DNA of 63,077 bases from the NCBI RefSeq assembly GCF_008923245.1, contig NZ_WBOS01000021.1, forward strand, positions 1 to 63,077, written 5' to 3'. The notes below the pieces were generated by a model. It saw nothing but the letters and a program-made list of their open reading frames with translations. It searched no databases and was not told the DNA's origin. Positions 41,705 through 49,997 of the stretch are shown here, one piece after another; positions within the stretch are counted from its first letter, which is position 1; every line of letters starts with the position of its first letter. The DNA comes from Cytobacillus depressus (GTDB taxonomy: Bacteria; Bacillota; Bacilli; Bacillales; Cytobacillaceae). Both the position numbers and the translations under genes were made by a program.

Positions 41705-41749
41705 GTTAAAATTATATGTTATTTTAACTCTCTTTAAGTTATCCGTCAA
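41705..41749 (-). promoter_or_regulatory. Sigma-A promoter and operator-like palindrome of the his operon
   Basis: On the minus strand TTGACG (41744-41749) and TAAAAT (41721-41726) are 17 bases apart. The -10 box lies in an inverted repeat, GTTAAAAT-N8-ATTTTAAC (41705-41728), which could be a repressor site. No T-box signature was found in the leader. Confidence 0.65.
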
Positions 41750-41782
41750 CAAATAATTCTGAATATATTTAAAGCACAAAAC

Positions 41783-41818
41783 AAAAAAGCCCTGTTTAGC
41801 ATGTACACTAAACAGAGC
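41783..41818 (-). terminator. Terminator after yvoF
   Basis: CTGTTTAG pairs with CTAAACAG (extended by GCC/AGC partly), followed on the minus strand by six T. It ends the hprK-lgt-yvoD-ppaX-yvoF operon just before the his promoter. Confidence 0.8.
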
Positions 41819-41827
41819 TTCTATGTA

Positions 41828-42364
41828 TTAATTTTCGCTTTTTCCGTAAATGGGATCATTCGCCCAGCGCTTTTCCATTTCTTCCATCGTATAGATTACC
41901 CGCATCGGATTTCCGCCAACAAAGGAGCCTGCGGGGACATCTTTATGTACAAGTGTGCCAGCAGATACGATGGCCCCATCGCCAATCGTGACACCAGGCA
42001 AAATCGTTGAATTCGCGCCAATCATCACTTCGCTGCCAATTTCCACATTTCCTAATCTAAATTCTTTAATCAAATATTCATGGGCAAGAATCGTCGTATT
42101 ATAGCCGATCACTGTATTCCGGCCGACACTGATTTTTTCCGGGAACATCACATCAAGCATCACCATTAAGGCAAATGACGTTTGGTCCCCAACCTTCATA
42201 CGCAGAAACGTTCGATACAGCCAATTTTTCATCCCTAGGAAAGGGGTGTAACGAGCAAGCTGAATGACAGCAAAATTTTTCACTACCTTCCAAAAAGGAA
42301 CAGTTTTGTACACGTGCCAAAGGGAATTGGCTCCCTTCACTTGGTAGCGTTCCGTTCTTCTCAT
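41828..42364 (-). CDS. yvoF: Hexapeptide-repeat acyltransferase YvoF
   Basis: A 178-residue left-handed beta-helix acetyltransferase of the Maa/LacA type. Hexapeptide turns are visible from about residue 75 to 160 (ISVGRNTVIG, EIGSEVMIGANSTI, VTIGDGAIVSAGTLVHKDV, GSFVGGNPMRVI). The acceptor is unknown. Its start overlaps the ppaX stop by 4 bases, so it is coupled to ppaX in the hprK operon, the B. subtilis arrangement. Confidence 0.9.
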   Translation of the reverse strand: MRRTERYQVKGANSLWHVYKTVPFWKVVKNFAVIQLARYTPFLGMKNWLYRTFLRMKVGDQTSFALMVMLDVMFPEKISVGRNTVIGYNTTILAHEYLIKEFRLGNVEIGSEVMIGANSTILPGVTIGDGAIVSAGTLVHKDVPAGSFVGGNPMRVIYTMEEMEKRWANDPIYGKSEN

Positions 42365-43014
42365 CTCGATTGTACCTGTAAAATATCGAGCAGATCAGCC
42401 ATATGATCGAGGATATAATCAGGTTCAAATCCAGCCAAAAACTCTTTCCCTTTTAAACTCCAAGCAACGCCAACCGTTTTGGTGCCTGCATTTTTCCCGC
42501 CTAGAATGTCATGGGAATTATCGCCGACCATGAGCGCCTCTTCCGGCTTTGACCCTAGCTGCTCTAGCGCTTTTAAAATCGGTTCTGGATCTGGCTTGGG
42601 ATTTTTAACATGGTCTAAAGCAACGACCACATCAAAAAATTGATCAAGATTCGTGAGGGCAAGACCCATTTTTACCGTTTTCATCATCTTCGTCGTGACA
42701 ATCCCAATCTTATAGCCAGATTCTTTTAATGTGCGAATCGTTTCAAAAACACCGGGAAACTCTGTAACGAGCAGGTCATGATTCGTAATATTAAAATCCC
42801 TATAAGCTTCGATCATTTCTTCAACTTTTTCCGGATTAATCGATTCGAAAGTTTCTCTAAGTGTTGGCCCCATGAATGGATAAATATCTTCACGCTTATA
42901 GCGATTCGGGTAATAACTTCCAAGGACATGCAAAAAGGAAGAAATAATTAAATCATTTGTATCAATTAATGTGCCATCTAAATCGAATAATATCGTATTA
43001 ACCTGTGTGTCCAT
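42361..43014 (-). CDS. ppaX: Pyrophosphatase PpaX
   Basis: A 217-residue HAD-superfamily enzyme. Motif I is ILFDLDGTLIDTNDL with the nucleophilic Asp; motif II is GIVTTKM; KNPKPDPEPI and MVGDNSHDILGG complete the set. In B. subtilis PpaX hydrolyses the pyrophosphate that HPrK releases when it dephosphorylates HPr-Ser-P, in keeping with its place in the hprK operon. The start overlaps yvoD by 17 bases; AAAGGAA precedes it. Confidence 0.95.
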   Translation of the reverse strand: MDTQVNTILFDLDGTLIDTNDLIISSFLHVLGSYYPNRYKREDIYPFMGPTLRETFESINPEKVEEMIEAYRDFNITNHDLLVTEFPGVFETIRTLKESGYKIGIVTTKMMKTVKMGLALTNLDQFFDVVVALDHVKNPKPDPEPILKALEQLGSKPEEALMVGDNSHDILGGKNAGTKTVGVAWSLKGKEFLAGFEPDYILDHMADLLDILQVQSR

Positions 43015-43951
43015 AAGCTGTTTCCTTTCTTTTATTCAATTCGGTTCGATTCCAAATCAATGAAACAATTAAAGTTAATAAAATGGCCACGCCTAATCGA
43101 ATGAACAGGAGAGGCAGAACAGGGATGCCGAGCGGAACAAAAATTAATGTATCCTCAACAACCGCATGGCAGGCAACCAGGAAAATAAATGCAAGCGTAA
43201 CATCCTTTTTGCTGACGCCATCTTCTTTTACCGCATCAATCATCACTCCAGCTCCAAAAGCAAGCCCGAATAATAATCCAGCAGCTAGCGTTGTCGAAGT
43301 ATTTTCCCGCATTCCTAAAGCTTTCGTGAATGGTGCCACCCATTTTGAAAAGACCGCGAGCCAGTTTAAATCCTTTAAAAACTGAATCACAATCATAAGC
43401 GGAATGACGATGATCGCGAGCTGTAATATACCAAGACCCGCTTTTTGCAACGCATCTAACAGGATCGCTGCCCAGCCGGTGAGCTCTTCTTCTTTTACTG
43501 GAATCAAGCCATACTTCGCTATCTCCGAACCGCCATGCCAAACTAAGTTAATGGCGAATCCAGATATGATGGCTAAGCCCAATCGGACAGCGACAATAAT
43601 CCAGATTTTCACGCCAACCTTTACCGCAACACTCGACTCAATGAGCAGATTATGCGAAAACGATAGCATAACAGCGATAATAAATACTTCTTTTACCGTT
43701 AAATCAAGAGTGAGGATCGCGCCAATCCCCGCATAGAGATTGAGGAAATTCCCTAATACGAGGGGAATCGCAGCATCCCCTGACAAGCCGAACACGTTCA
43801 TCAACGGGGCGATAAGCTTGATCACCCAAGGCAAGACAGGAGTATGCTTTAAAATGGCCACAATTAATGTGACTGGAAAGATTACTTTTCCAAGCGTCCA
43901 AGTTGTCTTCAGGCCAGCCATTATCCCCTTTTTGGACGAATCAAGTATCAT
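42998..43951 (-). CDS. yvoD: Nucleoside-recognition (Gate) domain membrane protein YvoD
   Basis: A 317-residue membrane protein with about eight hydrophobic segments and two Gate/nucleoside-recognition domains (about residues 15-125 and 165-275). The function of this family is unsettled; some relatives take part in spore maturation or nucleoside transport. It lies between lgt and ppaX in the hprK operon. GGGAG precedes the ATG. The 200-bp gap to lgt contains a 21-bp repeat array. Confidence 0.85.
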   Translation of the reverse strand: MILDSSKKGIMAGLKTTWTLGKVIFPVTLIVAILKHTPVLPWVIKLIAPLMNVFGLSGDAAIPLVLGNFLNLYAGIGAILTLDLTVKEVFIIAVMLSFSHNLLIESSVAVKVGVKIWIIVAVRLGLAIISGFAINLVWHGGSEIAKYGLIPVKEEELTGWAAILLDALQKAGLGILQLAIIVIPLMIVIQFLKDLNWLAVFSKWVAPFTKALGMRENTSTTLAAGLLFGLAFGAGVMIDAVKEDGVSKKDVTLAFIFLVACHAVVEDTLIFVPLGIPVLPLLFIRLGVAILLTLIVSLIWNRTELNKRKETAYGHTG

Positions 43952-44046
43952 GGTTTTTCTCCCTTTTTATCATTTATTTATAGCTTTTGATAGGCAATTT
44001 TTTCGGTTATAGACGGAATTTTGATTTTTTTTGGTGCTTCGATAAG

Positions 44047-44142
44047 TATATCCGCCAGATTCAATGGCATATCCGCCACTTTGGGCATTATATCCGCCAG
44101 TTTAGTCGATATATCCGCTACTTTTCACGATATATCCGCCAA
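44047..44142. repeat. Five-unit ATATCCGCC array, about 21-bp period (locus B)
   Basis: The CCGC core of ATATCCGCCA-type units occurs at 44052, 44073, 44094, 44115 and 44137, spacings of 21, 21, 21 and 22 bp. It lies between lgt and yvoD, inside the operon. Same consensus and copy number as locus A at 9869-9963. Confidence 0.9.
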
Positions 44143-44151
44143 TTTCCTATC

Positions 44152-44970
44152 TCAAGCACCATTATCTAAATATCTTACATCCGCATAACCCTTCAATCTT
44201 CTTACTACAATGAGTACGACCGCAAGTACAATCAGTGTGATCGAAATCGTTTGGGCCATTCTTAAGTGCTCGGTCAGCATCAAGCTGTCTGTTCGCAAGC
44301 CTTCCACAAAAAAGCGGCCGATCGAATACCAAATGACATAAGTGAGGAAAAGCTCGCCGCGGCGCAGATTGACTTTTCTTAATAAGATAAGAATGACAAA
44401 GCCGATAATATTCCAAACGGATTCATATAAAAAAGTAGGATGATAGTAAGCACCATTAATATACATTTGATTAATAATAAATTCCGGAAGATGCAAATTT
44501 TCTAGGAACGCTCTGCTTACCTCTCCGCCATGGGCCTCCTGATTCATAAAGTTTCCCCAGCGGCCGATTGCCTGGCCTAAAATAATGCTTGGAGCTGCAA
44601 TATCAGTGAGCTTCCAAAAAGAAACTCCCCGCTTTTTCGCAAAAACATAGGTGGTGATGACTGCACCGATCAAGGCTCCATGAATTGCAATGCCGCCTTC
44701 CCAAATTTTCACGATTTCCCCAGGGTTTTGGCTATAATAGCCCCATTGAAAAATAACATAATAGATACGTGCGGAAATGATTGCAATCGGGATCGCCCAA
44801 AGCAGCAAATCCGCAAATAAGTCTTTTTGCAGCCCTCTTCTTTCCGCTTCCCTCATTACAACAACCAAGGCTAAAGCAATGCCAATCCCGATAATAACCC
44901 CATACCAACGGATTGAAATAGGCCCGAAAGAAAGGAGAACTGGATTAAGCGGCTGTATAGTTGATTCCAT
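44152..44970 (-). CDS. lgt: Prolipoprotein diacylglyceryl transferase
   Basis: A 272-residue membrane enzyme with about seven helices that adds diacylglycerol to the lipobox cysteine of prolipoproteins, such as the ZinT-like lipoprotein in this window. The Lgt signature GRWGNFMNQEAHGG near residue 135, the HPTFLYES stretch and the early SIRWYGVIIGIG are present. AAGGAG lies 8 bases before the ATG at 44970; a GTG two codons earlier is too close to that site. Second gene of the hprK operon. Confidence 0.96.
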   Translation of the reverse strand: MESTIQPLNPVLLSFGPISIRWYGVIIGIGIALALVVVMREAERRGLQKDLFADLLLWAIPIAIISARIYYVIFQWGYYSQNPGEIVKIWEGGIAIHGALIGAVITTYVFAKKRGVSFWKLTDIAAPSIILGQAIGRWGNFMNQEAHGGEVSRAFLENLHLPEFIINQMYINGAYYHPTFLYESVWNIIGFVILILLRKVNLRRGELFLTYVIWYSIGRFFVEGLRTDSLMLTEHLRMAQTISITLIVLAVVLIVVRRLKGYADVRYLDNGA

Positions 44971-45077
44971 AGTCACTACTCCTTATTTTTTTTCGATGTT
45001 GCACGTATGAACTTTTTAACAGAAGTGCCCTTCATGCTGTCCACTCCACATGTAAAAAGTTGTGGAATGTCCACGCG

Positions 45078-45092
45078 AGGTGTCTGACACCT
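45078..45092. repeat. GGTGTC-T-GACACC palindrome at the hprK 3' end
   Basis: A perfect 7-bp inverted repeat, AGGTGTC and GACACCT, touching the hprK stop codon, followed towards lgt by imperfectly paired CCACAA/TTGTGG stretches. Such GGTGTCAGACACC words are, from memory, frequent in Bacillus intergenic DNA. Confidence 0.5.
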
Positions 45093-46012
45093 TACTTGTC
45101 GTCGATGACGTCAGCAAGGCGGTTGGTGAATTGCTCGGCTGAATTGATTCCCATGCGTTTTAAGCGAAAATTCATGGCTGCTACTTCAATAATAACAGCT
45201 AAATTCCGGCCAGGATGGACAGGGATGGTAAGCTTCGGGATCTCAATATCAATGATTTTTATTTTTTCTTCATCCAGGCCGATCCGCTCATAATTCTTCG
45301 TAGATTCCCATAAGTCTAAATCTATAACCATCGAGATTTTCTTATTGCTCAGAACGGAACCTGCTCCGAAAAGAGTCATTACGTTAATGATTCCAAGTCC
45401 GCGAATTTCCAATAAATGTTCAATTAATTCCGGTGACGTGCCAACAAGAGTATACTCGTCCTCCTGCCGAATCTCGACACAATCATCGGCTACTAATCGA
45501 TGCCCGCGTTTCACAAGCTCTAGAGCGGTTTCGCTTTTACCGATTCCGCTTTTCCCTGTAATGAGCACGCCTACGCCATACACATCAACAAGAACCCCGT
45601 GAACAGCCGTTGTCGGAGCGAACTTGCTCTCCAGATAATTCGTTAGGAGACTCGAAAAGCGGGTCGTTTTTTGCTTTGTTCGTAAGACCGGAACAGATTC
45701 ACGCACGGCTGCTTGAATTAACTCCGGTGGAACGTCCAAGCCTCTTGAAATAATAATGCCAGGTGTAATATCTGTACAAAGCCGCTCAAACCTCAGTTGC
45801 CTTTCGATCACAAGTAAATTTTCAGCAAAGGTTAATTCTGTTTTTCCAATCAATTGAATTCTTTCGGCTGGGTAAAATTCGAAATATCCAGAGATTTCAA
45901 TTCCAGGTCTGGAAATATCACTCGTAGTAATCGGCCGATGAATTCCCTCTTCCCCGCAAATTAACTCGAGGCCAAATTTTTCTACTATGTCTTTTGTACA
46001 GACTTTTGCCAT
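45092..46012 (-). CDS. hprK: HPr kinase/phosphorylase
   Basis: A 306-residue bifunctional enzyme that phosphorylates HPr and Crh on Ser46 and reverses this by phosphorolysis. The N-terminal half resembles MurF-like domains; Walker A is GKSGIGKS (residues 153-160), preceded by HGVLVDVYGVGV; the family signature around EIRGLGIINV follows near residue 205. It controls carbon catabolite repression through CcpA. First gene of the hprK-lgt-yvoD-ppaX-yvoF operon, with AAGGAGG before the ATG. Confidence 0.97.
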   Translation of the reverse strand: MAKVCTKDIVEKFGLELICGEEGIHRPITTSDISRPGIEISGYFEFYPAERIQLIGKTELTFAENLLVIERQLRFERLCTDITPGIIISRGLDVPPELIQAAVRESVPVLRTKQKTTRFSSLLTNYLESKFAPTTAVHGVLVDVYGVGVLITGKSGIGKSETALELVKRGHRLVADDCVEIRQEDEYTLVGTSPELIEHLLEIRGLGIINVMTLFGAGSVLSNKKISMVIDLDLWESTKNYERIGLDEEKIKIIDIEIPKLTIPVHPGRNLAVIIEVAAMNFRLKRMGINSAEQFTNRLADVIDDK

Positions 46013-46097
46013 TTCCTTACCTCCTTTTTGAAAAACTTAAGCGGAGCTCCGTCCTATTCCTTCATACAAAAACATATGTATGTTCAATATATCACCT

Positions 46098-46125
46098 ATT
46101 TTAGCATTTTTTAGAGCAGAACCAA
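46098..46125 (-). promoter_or_regulatory. Candidate sigma-A promoter for hprK
   Basis: On the minus strand TTGGTT (46120-46125) and TAAAAT (46098-46103) are 16 bases apart, about 90 bases before hprK. Confidence 0.5.
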
Positions 46126-46268
46126 ATTTTACATTCTGATTCGGGAAAAATTACTGCCTAATTACATTTTTATTTCAAAATAGACAGCGTCTATAAATGA
46201 TTTTATAATAAAAGGCATACGAATAATAATAAGAAATACAGATTTTAAAAAAATACTAATTTCTTATA

Positions 46269-46394
46269 TTGGGAAATGAGAACCAAGTAGGTCGAGGAAT
46301 CGAGTGAGGAAGCACCGGAACGTACGTAATGTGGTACGTAAGGATGCTGACGAGTGAAGATGACGAAGAGATACAACCGCTTATCATTTTCCAA
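46269..46394. mobile_element. MITE-like element, 126 bp, distant relative of the his elements
   Basis: Imperfect terminal inverted repeats TTGGGAAATGAG and ATCATTTTCCAA (10 of 12 pairs). The middle shares AGCACCGGAACGTA, a TACGT..AGGA block and GCTGACG with the 143-bp elements, but the ends differ. Its central hairpin is ACGTAC-N8-GTACGT. It ends 42 bases before nagB. The rest of the 420-bp hprK-nagB gap holds the hprK promoter and nothing else I recognise. Confidence 0.65.
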
Positions 46395-46435
46395 GCTTTA
46401 AAAAGCAAATGGAGTTTTATATGAGGAGGACCTGC

Positions 46436-47161
46436 ATGAAAATAATTAGAACGGCCAATTATGAAGAAATGAGCTTGAAGGCAGCCGAAATAATGATCGA
46501 TCGGATCCGAAATAATCCTGAGATCACTCTTGGCTTGGCAACAGGCAGCACCCCTAGAGGCGTTTATCAAAAGCTAATCAAAGACCATGTTCAAAACCAT
46601 ACATCTTATAAAAAGGTTAAGACGATCAATCTTGATGAATATATGGGAATTTCCGAAGATGATCCAAATAGCTACCATTATTTCATGAAAACTGAGCTAT
46701 TGGACCATATTGATATTCCGACTGCGCAAACTCATCTTCCAGATGGAAGGGCGGAAGATCTTCATGCTGAATGCGCAAATTACGAAAATAATATTCAATC
46801 GATCGGCGGTATTGATTTGCAGCTGCTCGGCATTGGGGAAAATGGCCATATTGGCTTTAATGAGCCCGGTACTCCATTCGACATCCTCACTCATCCGGTG
46901 AAGCTTGAGGAAGATACTCGTCAGGCGAATGCAAGATTTTTCAATTCCATTGATGAAGTTCCGACTCATGCCGTTACAATGGGAATTGGCACAATCATGG
47001 CTAGTAAGGAAATTATTCTTCTCGCATCAGGAGCAAATAAAGCGAAGGCAATGAGCTTGCTGATCAACGGAGCAATTCATGAAAGTGTTCCCGCCACGGC
47101 ACTAAGAAACCATAATAATTTCACAATCATCGCCGATGAAGAGGCGTTAAAACTTGTTTAG
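46436..47161 (+). CDS. nagB: Glucosamine-6-phosphate deaminase
   Basis: A 241-residue enzyme converting glucosamine 6-phosphate to fructose 6-phosphate and ammonia. LGLATGSTPRGVYQKL binds the substrate phosphate, TINLDEYMG carries the catalytic Asp, and LLGIGENGHIGFNEPG is the family signature. The ATG at 46436 has GAGGAGGACC upstream and is preferred over in-frame Met codons that precede that site. In B. subtilis nagA and yvoA (nagR) adjoin it; neither is here, so nagB stands alone. Confidence 0.95.
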   Translation: MKIIRTANYEEMSLKAAEIMIDRIRNNPEITLGLATGSTPRGVYQKLIKDHVQNHTSYKKVKTINLDEYMGISEDDPNSYHYFMKTELLDHIDIPTAQTHLPDGRAEDLHAECANYENNIQSIGGIDLQLLGIGENGHIGFNEPGTPFDILTHPVKLEEDTRQANARFFNSIDEVPTHAVTMGIGTIMASKEIILLASGANKAKAMSLLINGAIHESVPATALRNHNNFTIIADEEALKLV

Positions 47162-47163
47162 GA

Positions 47164-47192
47164 GAGATGGCTATTGCCGTCTCTTTTTTATT
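47164..47192 (+). terminator. Terminator of nagB
   Basis: AGAGATGGC-TATT-GCCGTCTCT (one G-T pair), followed by six T, directly after the stop codon. Confidence 0.8.
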
Positions 47193-47304
47193 TTTGGCAT
47201 ACATGCAATCAATTGACACCATTTTTTAAATTTGTTGTGGTAATTAATGGGGATCTCCACTTTTCTGCTGCTTCCCATGTCCTTTTCAAAGCTCTATTCA
47301 TATG

Positions 47305-47331
47305 ATAAAGGTGAAAAGCGATTCATATGCT
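47305..47331 (+). promoter_or_regulatory. Candidate mother-cell (sigma-E/sigma-K type) promoter
   Basis: ATA (47305-47307), 16 bases, then CATATGCT (47324-47331) fits the loose sigma-E pattern ATA-N16-18-CATAnnnT, upstream of the amidase gene. Confidence 0.35.
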
Positions 47332-47381
47332 CTGTTTTATTTTTCAGATAGATGGAAAAATTATCGGAAAGGAGCAAAATG

Positions 47382-48110
47382 ATGAAAATCATGCTGGATG
47401 CAGGTCATGGGTATAACACTCCTGGAAAACGAACCCCTGACGGAATGCCAGAATATCAATTTAACCGAGCAGTGGCAGCATATGCAAAAAAGGCATTAGA
47501 AAGCTATCAAAATACAACTGTTTATTTTGCGCACGATGACAGCCGCGATGTTCCTCTCAAGGAGCGGACAGATAAAGCCAATAATCTAAAAGTCGACGTT
47601 TATGTTGCCATTCATGCGAATGCATATGGCTCAACTTGGAATAATGCCAATGGGATTGAAACATATGTTTACCCAACTAAGCCAAAAGAAGCCTCAGAAC
47701 TCGCACAGAAAATCCAGAGAAATTTAGTTATTTCTACTGGGCTAACCGACCGTGGAGTAAAAACTGCTGATTTTCACGTTCTTAGGGAAACTCATATGAC
47801 TGCCGTTTTAGCCGAATGCGGATTCATGACGAACCGGAATGAAGCCACTTTATTACAATCTGAAACATATCGAAAAACCTGTGCAGAAGCCATTGTTAAG
47901 GCCCTTGCCGATCAATATAAGCTGAAATTGAAACCCAAAACAGACACAAACATTCCGAGCCCTAATACGAGTATATTGCCTTCACCGCTATCAAATGCGA
48001 AAGGGCTTTATAAAGTCCAAGTTGGGGCCTTTAATGATAGGAAAAATGCAGAAGCTCTTATAAACGAGCTAAAAAAGCATGGATTCTCACCATTCATTTA
48101 TTTTGAATAA
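47382..48110 (+). CDS. N-acetylmuramoyl-L-alanine amidase (Amidase_3) with C-terminal SPOR motif
   Basis: A 242-residue zinc amidase that cuts the stem peptide from muramic acid. The zinc ligands sit in MLDAGHGYNTPGK (His), the PEYQFN Glu and VAIHANA (His); the catalytic Glu is in VLAECGFMTN near residue 147. There is no signal peptide, as in mother-cell lytic enzymes such as CwlC that are freed on lysis. A proline-rich linker leads to one half SPOR motif (YKVQVGAFNDRKNAEALI), shorter than the usual full domain, and a repeat element begins at the stop codon. GGAG lies 7 bases before the ATG at 47382. Confidence 0.87.
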   Translation: MKIMLDAGHGYNTPGKRTPDGMPEYQFNRAVAAYAKKALESYQNTTVYFAHDDSRDVPLKERTDKANNLKVDVYVAIHANAYGSTWNNANGIETYVYPTKPKEASELAQKIQRNLVISTGLTDRGVKTADFHVLRETHMTAVLAECGFMTNRNEATLLQSETYRKTCAEAIVKALADQYKLKLKPKTDTNIPSPNTSILPSPLSNAKGLYKVQVGAFNDRKNAEALINELKKHGFSPFIYFE

Positions 48111-48300
48111 AGAAAACTCGTCGATTGGCGAGCCTTGGAAAGGCGAAGACAGAGGCGTAGTTGCACTTATCGCGCTCATGGCAGCCACGTCCTGTGGCAT
48201 TCGCCCGACTAGGGCATCCTGCCCGTCGTACTTAATTCCTAAAATTGGCGACTACGTCGAATCAACTTCTTCGCTGACAATTTATACTTTCTTAACGTGA
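48111..48300. repeat. Structured intergenic repeat (copy 2 of the GTCCTGTGGC family)
   Basis: Starts at the amidase stop codon with complementary CGATTGGCGAG and AATTGGCGACTA-type stretches and contains the 41-bp core at 48189-48229, which aligns without gaps to 24434-24474. No coding capacity. Confidence 0.65.
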
Positions 48301-48304
48301 AAGA

Positions 48305-48372
48305 AAGAGGCTGACCGAAATTAAAGTGCCCTTGGTTAAGGGGACACTATAATTTACGTCAGCCTCTTTTTT
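48305..48372. terminator. Bidirectional terminator between the amidase gene and yvlD
   Basis: AAAGAGGCTGAC pairs with GTCAGCCTCTTT, enclosing a second stem (AAATT/AATTT and GTGCCC/GGGGACAC), with T runs on both strands. Confidence 0.8.
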
Positions 48373-48373
48373 A

Positions 48374-48736
48374 TCAATCCCTATCTTTATTTAACACGGC
48401 TTTTTGAATAATCAAATTAGCAATGGACATAATGACAGCTACTAAAATCGCGGTGCCAAAGCTTGAGATTTCAAATGAGCTTCCCATAATTTGGTCTGTA
48501 ATTTGCAGCGTAATGGCATTAATGACAAACAGAAATAGCCCAAGAGTTAATAATGTAACTGGTAAAGTTAAAATAATTAAAATCGGACGAACCAGAATAT
48601 TTAATATCGAGAGGATTGCACTTGCCCCGACAGCTGCACCGAAGCTTGCTACATGAAAGGAATCATCTAAAAAACCCGCAATTGCCACAAAAAGAATAGC
48701 ATTTATTAATATTCCTACAACCCATCTCATTCTCAA
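48374..48736 (-). CDS. yvlD: Phage-holin-4-like membrane protein YvlD
   Basis: A 120-residue protein with four membrane helices of the family named phage holin 4 superfamily IV; it is not a phage gene here. Bacillus YvlD belongs to the sigma-W envelope-stress regulon and its role is unknown. The motif SILNILVRPILIILTLPVTLLTLG (a 24-residue stretch at about residues 43-66, split here by its LVRP and TLP blocks) typifies the family. It is downstream of yvlB in the same direction after 94 bp. Confidence 0.82.
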   Translation of the reverse strand: MRMRWVVGILINAILFVAIAGFLDDSFHVASFGAAVGASAILSILNILVRPILIILTLPVTLLTLGLFLFVINAITLQITDQIMGSSFEISSFGTAILVAVIMSIANLIIQKAVLNKDRD

Positions 48737-48830
48737 TACACCTCAATATCATCTATAAGAAAGTCGCTTATTGAACAAGTTTACGGATTTTGCGCTATTT
48801 TGTCCAATATATTCATTTCTCTTCTTCTAT

Positions 48831-49952
48831 TCATTTTTTAAAAGCAACCGATTTTGCTTTATTAATTTGAATAGCTCCTGTTTTTGTTTCAGCCGTTAGC
48901 CTTAATGACTTCTCTGAATGATTGACTGATTGGAAGCGAAGCACCTTTTGGATGACATCACTTTTATCCTCAATAATCTGGATGCCATCTAAATTCACAT
49001 GTAAGCTTCCAAGATTTGTTTTTAACTCCCCGTTCACAGTTAACTGATCGGGAAGCTGGATCTCAACCTTGCCTGCGACAGCTTTCGCATGTATGACATG
49101 GCAATTTCCTTCATTCATGGCAAAGAAAACATCACCGCTAAACGATTGAAGATCAACTTTATCATAAACTCCATCTACATGTATGGCTCCATTTAATGTC
49201 TCCGCTTCGATTTGGTCCATATGGCTTTTTTGAATGGAGATTTTCCCATTGGCCGTCTCCACCTCGGCAAGTTTACTGATCATATTTTGCAGAGAAATTT
49301 TCCCATTGGCTGTTTTCGCTTTATAGCTCCTTACATTTAAATGGCTACTATCAATGGAACCATTAAACAAACGAAGTCTCACTTTATTATATTCCGTTTG
49401 CGGAATATAAATGATTGATTCCACCTTCATCCATTTTTGCTGTGTAGCAAAGCGCAGTCTTTGTCCGTCAACGGCAAAAGTGACATCATTTAAGAAATTT
49501 TTCCGCGCCTCATCCTGTGTTTCAACCCGGTACACTTTGGCCTTACACTCAATCCGAACATCGTTTTGCCCCCACGGCACAACCGCCACCTTCCCATTGG
49601 CGATATCGATATCGACTTCTTGGAAGGAAACATCCCCTTGCTGAAAAATATGGCTAATATCCACTGAATGCCCGAAATTAAAATCCAAATCTACATCCTT
49701 AATTTTTTTAAATGCCGTATCAACAAAATCCATAATTTTATCTTTTGCTGATTGGAATTTGTAATTGAATGGCTCATCCTTTTTCGCTTCTTCAAATTTG
49801 ACTGTCGTCGATAACTCTTGGACAAGCTCTGCCTTCTTTTCTTCAGCGGTTTGACTCGACTTCTCAAGCTCTTCTAATAAGAAAAGCGCTTCATCCACAG
49901 TCAGCTTGCCATTCTCCACCATTTTCAATATTCGTTTACGTTCGTCTTGCAT
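48831..49952 (-). CDS. yvlB: DUF4097 beta-helix protein YvlB
   Basis: A 373-residue protein. The first 30 residues are a helical SHOCT-like segment (RILKMVENGKLTVDEALFLLEEL). After a charged linker, residues about 110-365 form repeated beta segments with the recurring phrase ETANGKISI/TANGKISL/ETLNGAIHV, the pattern of DUF4097 adhesin-like beta-helices. No signal peptide is seen. B. subtilis YvlB is part of the sigma-W-dependent yvl operon, function unknown. GGAGGGG precedes the ATG. It lies between the small DUF4870-like gene and yvlD. Confidence 0.87.
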   Translation of the reverse strand: MQDERKRILKMVENGKLTVDEALFLLEELEKSSQTAEEKKAELVQELSTTVKFEEAKKDEPFNYKFQSAKDKIMDFVDTAFKKIKDVDLDFNFGHSVDISHIFQQGDVSFQEVDIDIANGKVAVVPWGQNDVRIECKAKVYRVETQDEARKNFLNDVTFAVDGQRLRFATQQKWMKVESIIYIPQTEYNKVRLRLFNGSIDSSHLNVRSYKAKTANGKISLQNMISKLAEVETANGKISIQKSHMDQIEAETLNGAIHVDGVYDKVDLQSFSGDVFFAMNEGNCHVIHAKAVAGKVEIQLPDQLTVNGELKTNLGSLHVNLDGIQIIEDKSDVIQKVLRFQSVNHSEKSLRLTAETKTGAIQINKAKSVAFKK

Positions 49953-49997
49953 GCAAACCCCTCCAGTTTTTGTGCATTTTCTTTCTTGTGACCTTTT

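Noticed and set aside
41406..41800. T-box riboswitch upstream of hisZ
   Set aside because: The conserved T-box words around GGTGGTACCGCG and an antiterminator/terminator pair before hisZ are absent on the minus strand.
46395..46435. NagR (YvoA) operator upstream of nagB
   Set aside because: No sequence resembling the known operator was found in the short interval between the MITE-like element and nagB.
48374..48736. Prophage holin
   Set aside because: The domain name is historical; the gene is chromosomal yvlD next to yvlB and a sigma-W promoter, with no phage genes nearby.
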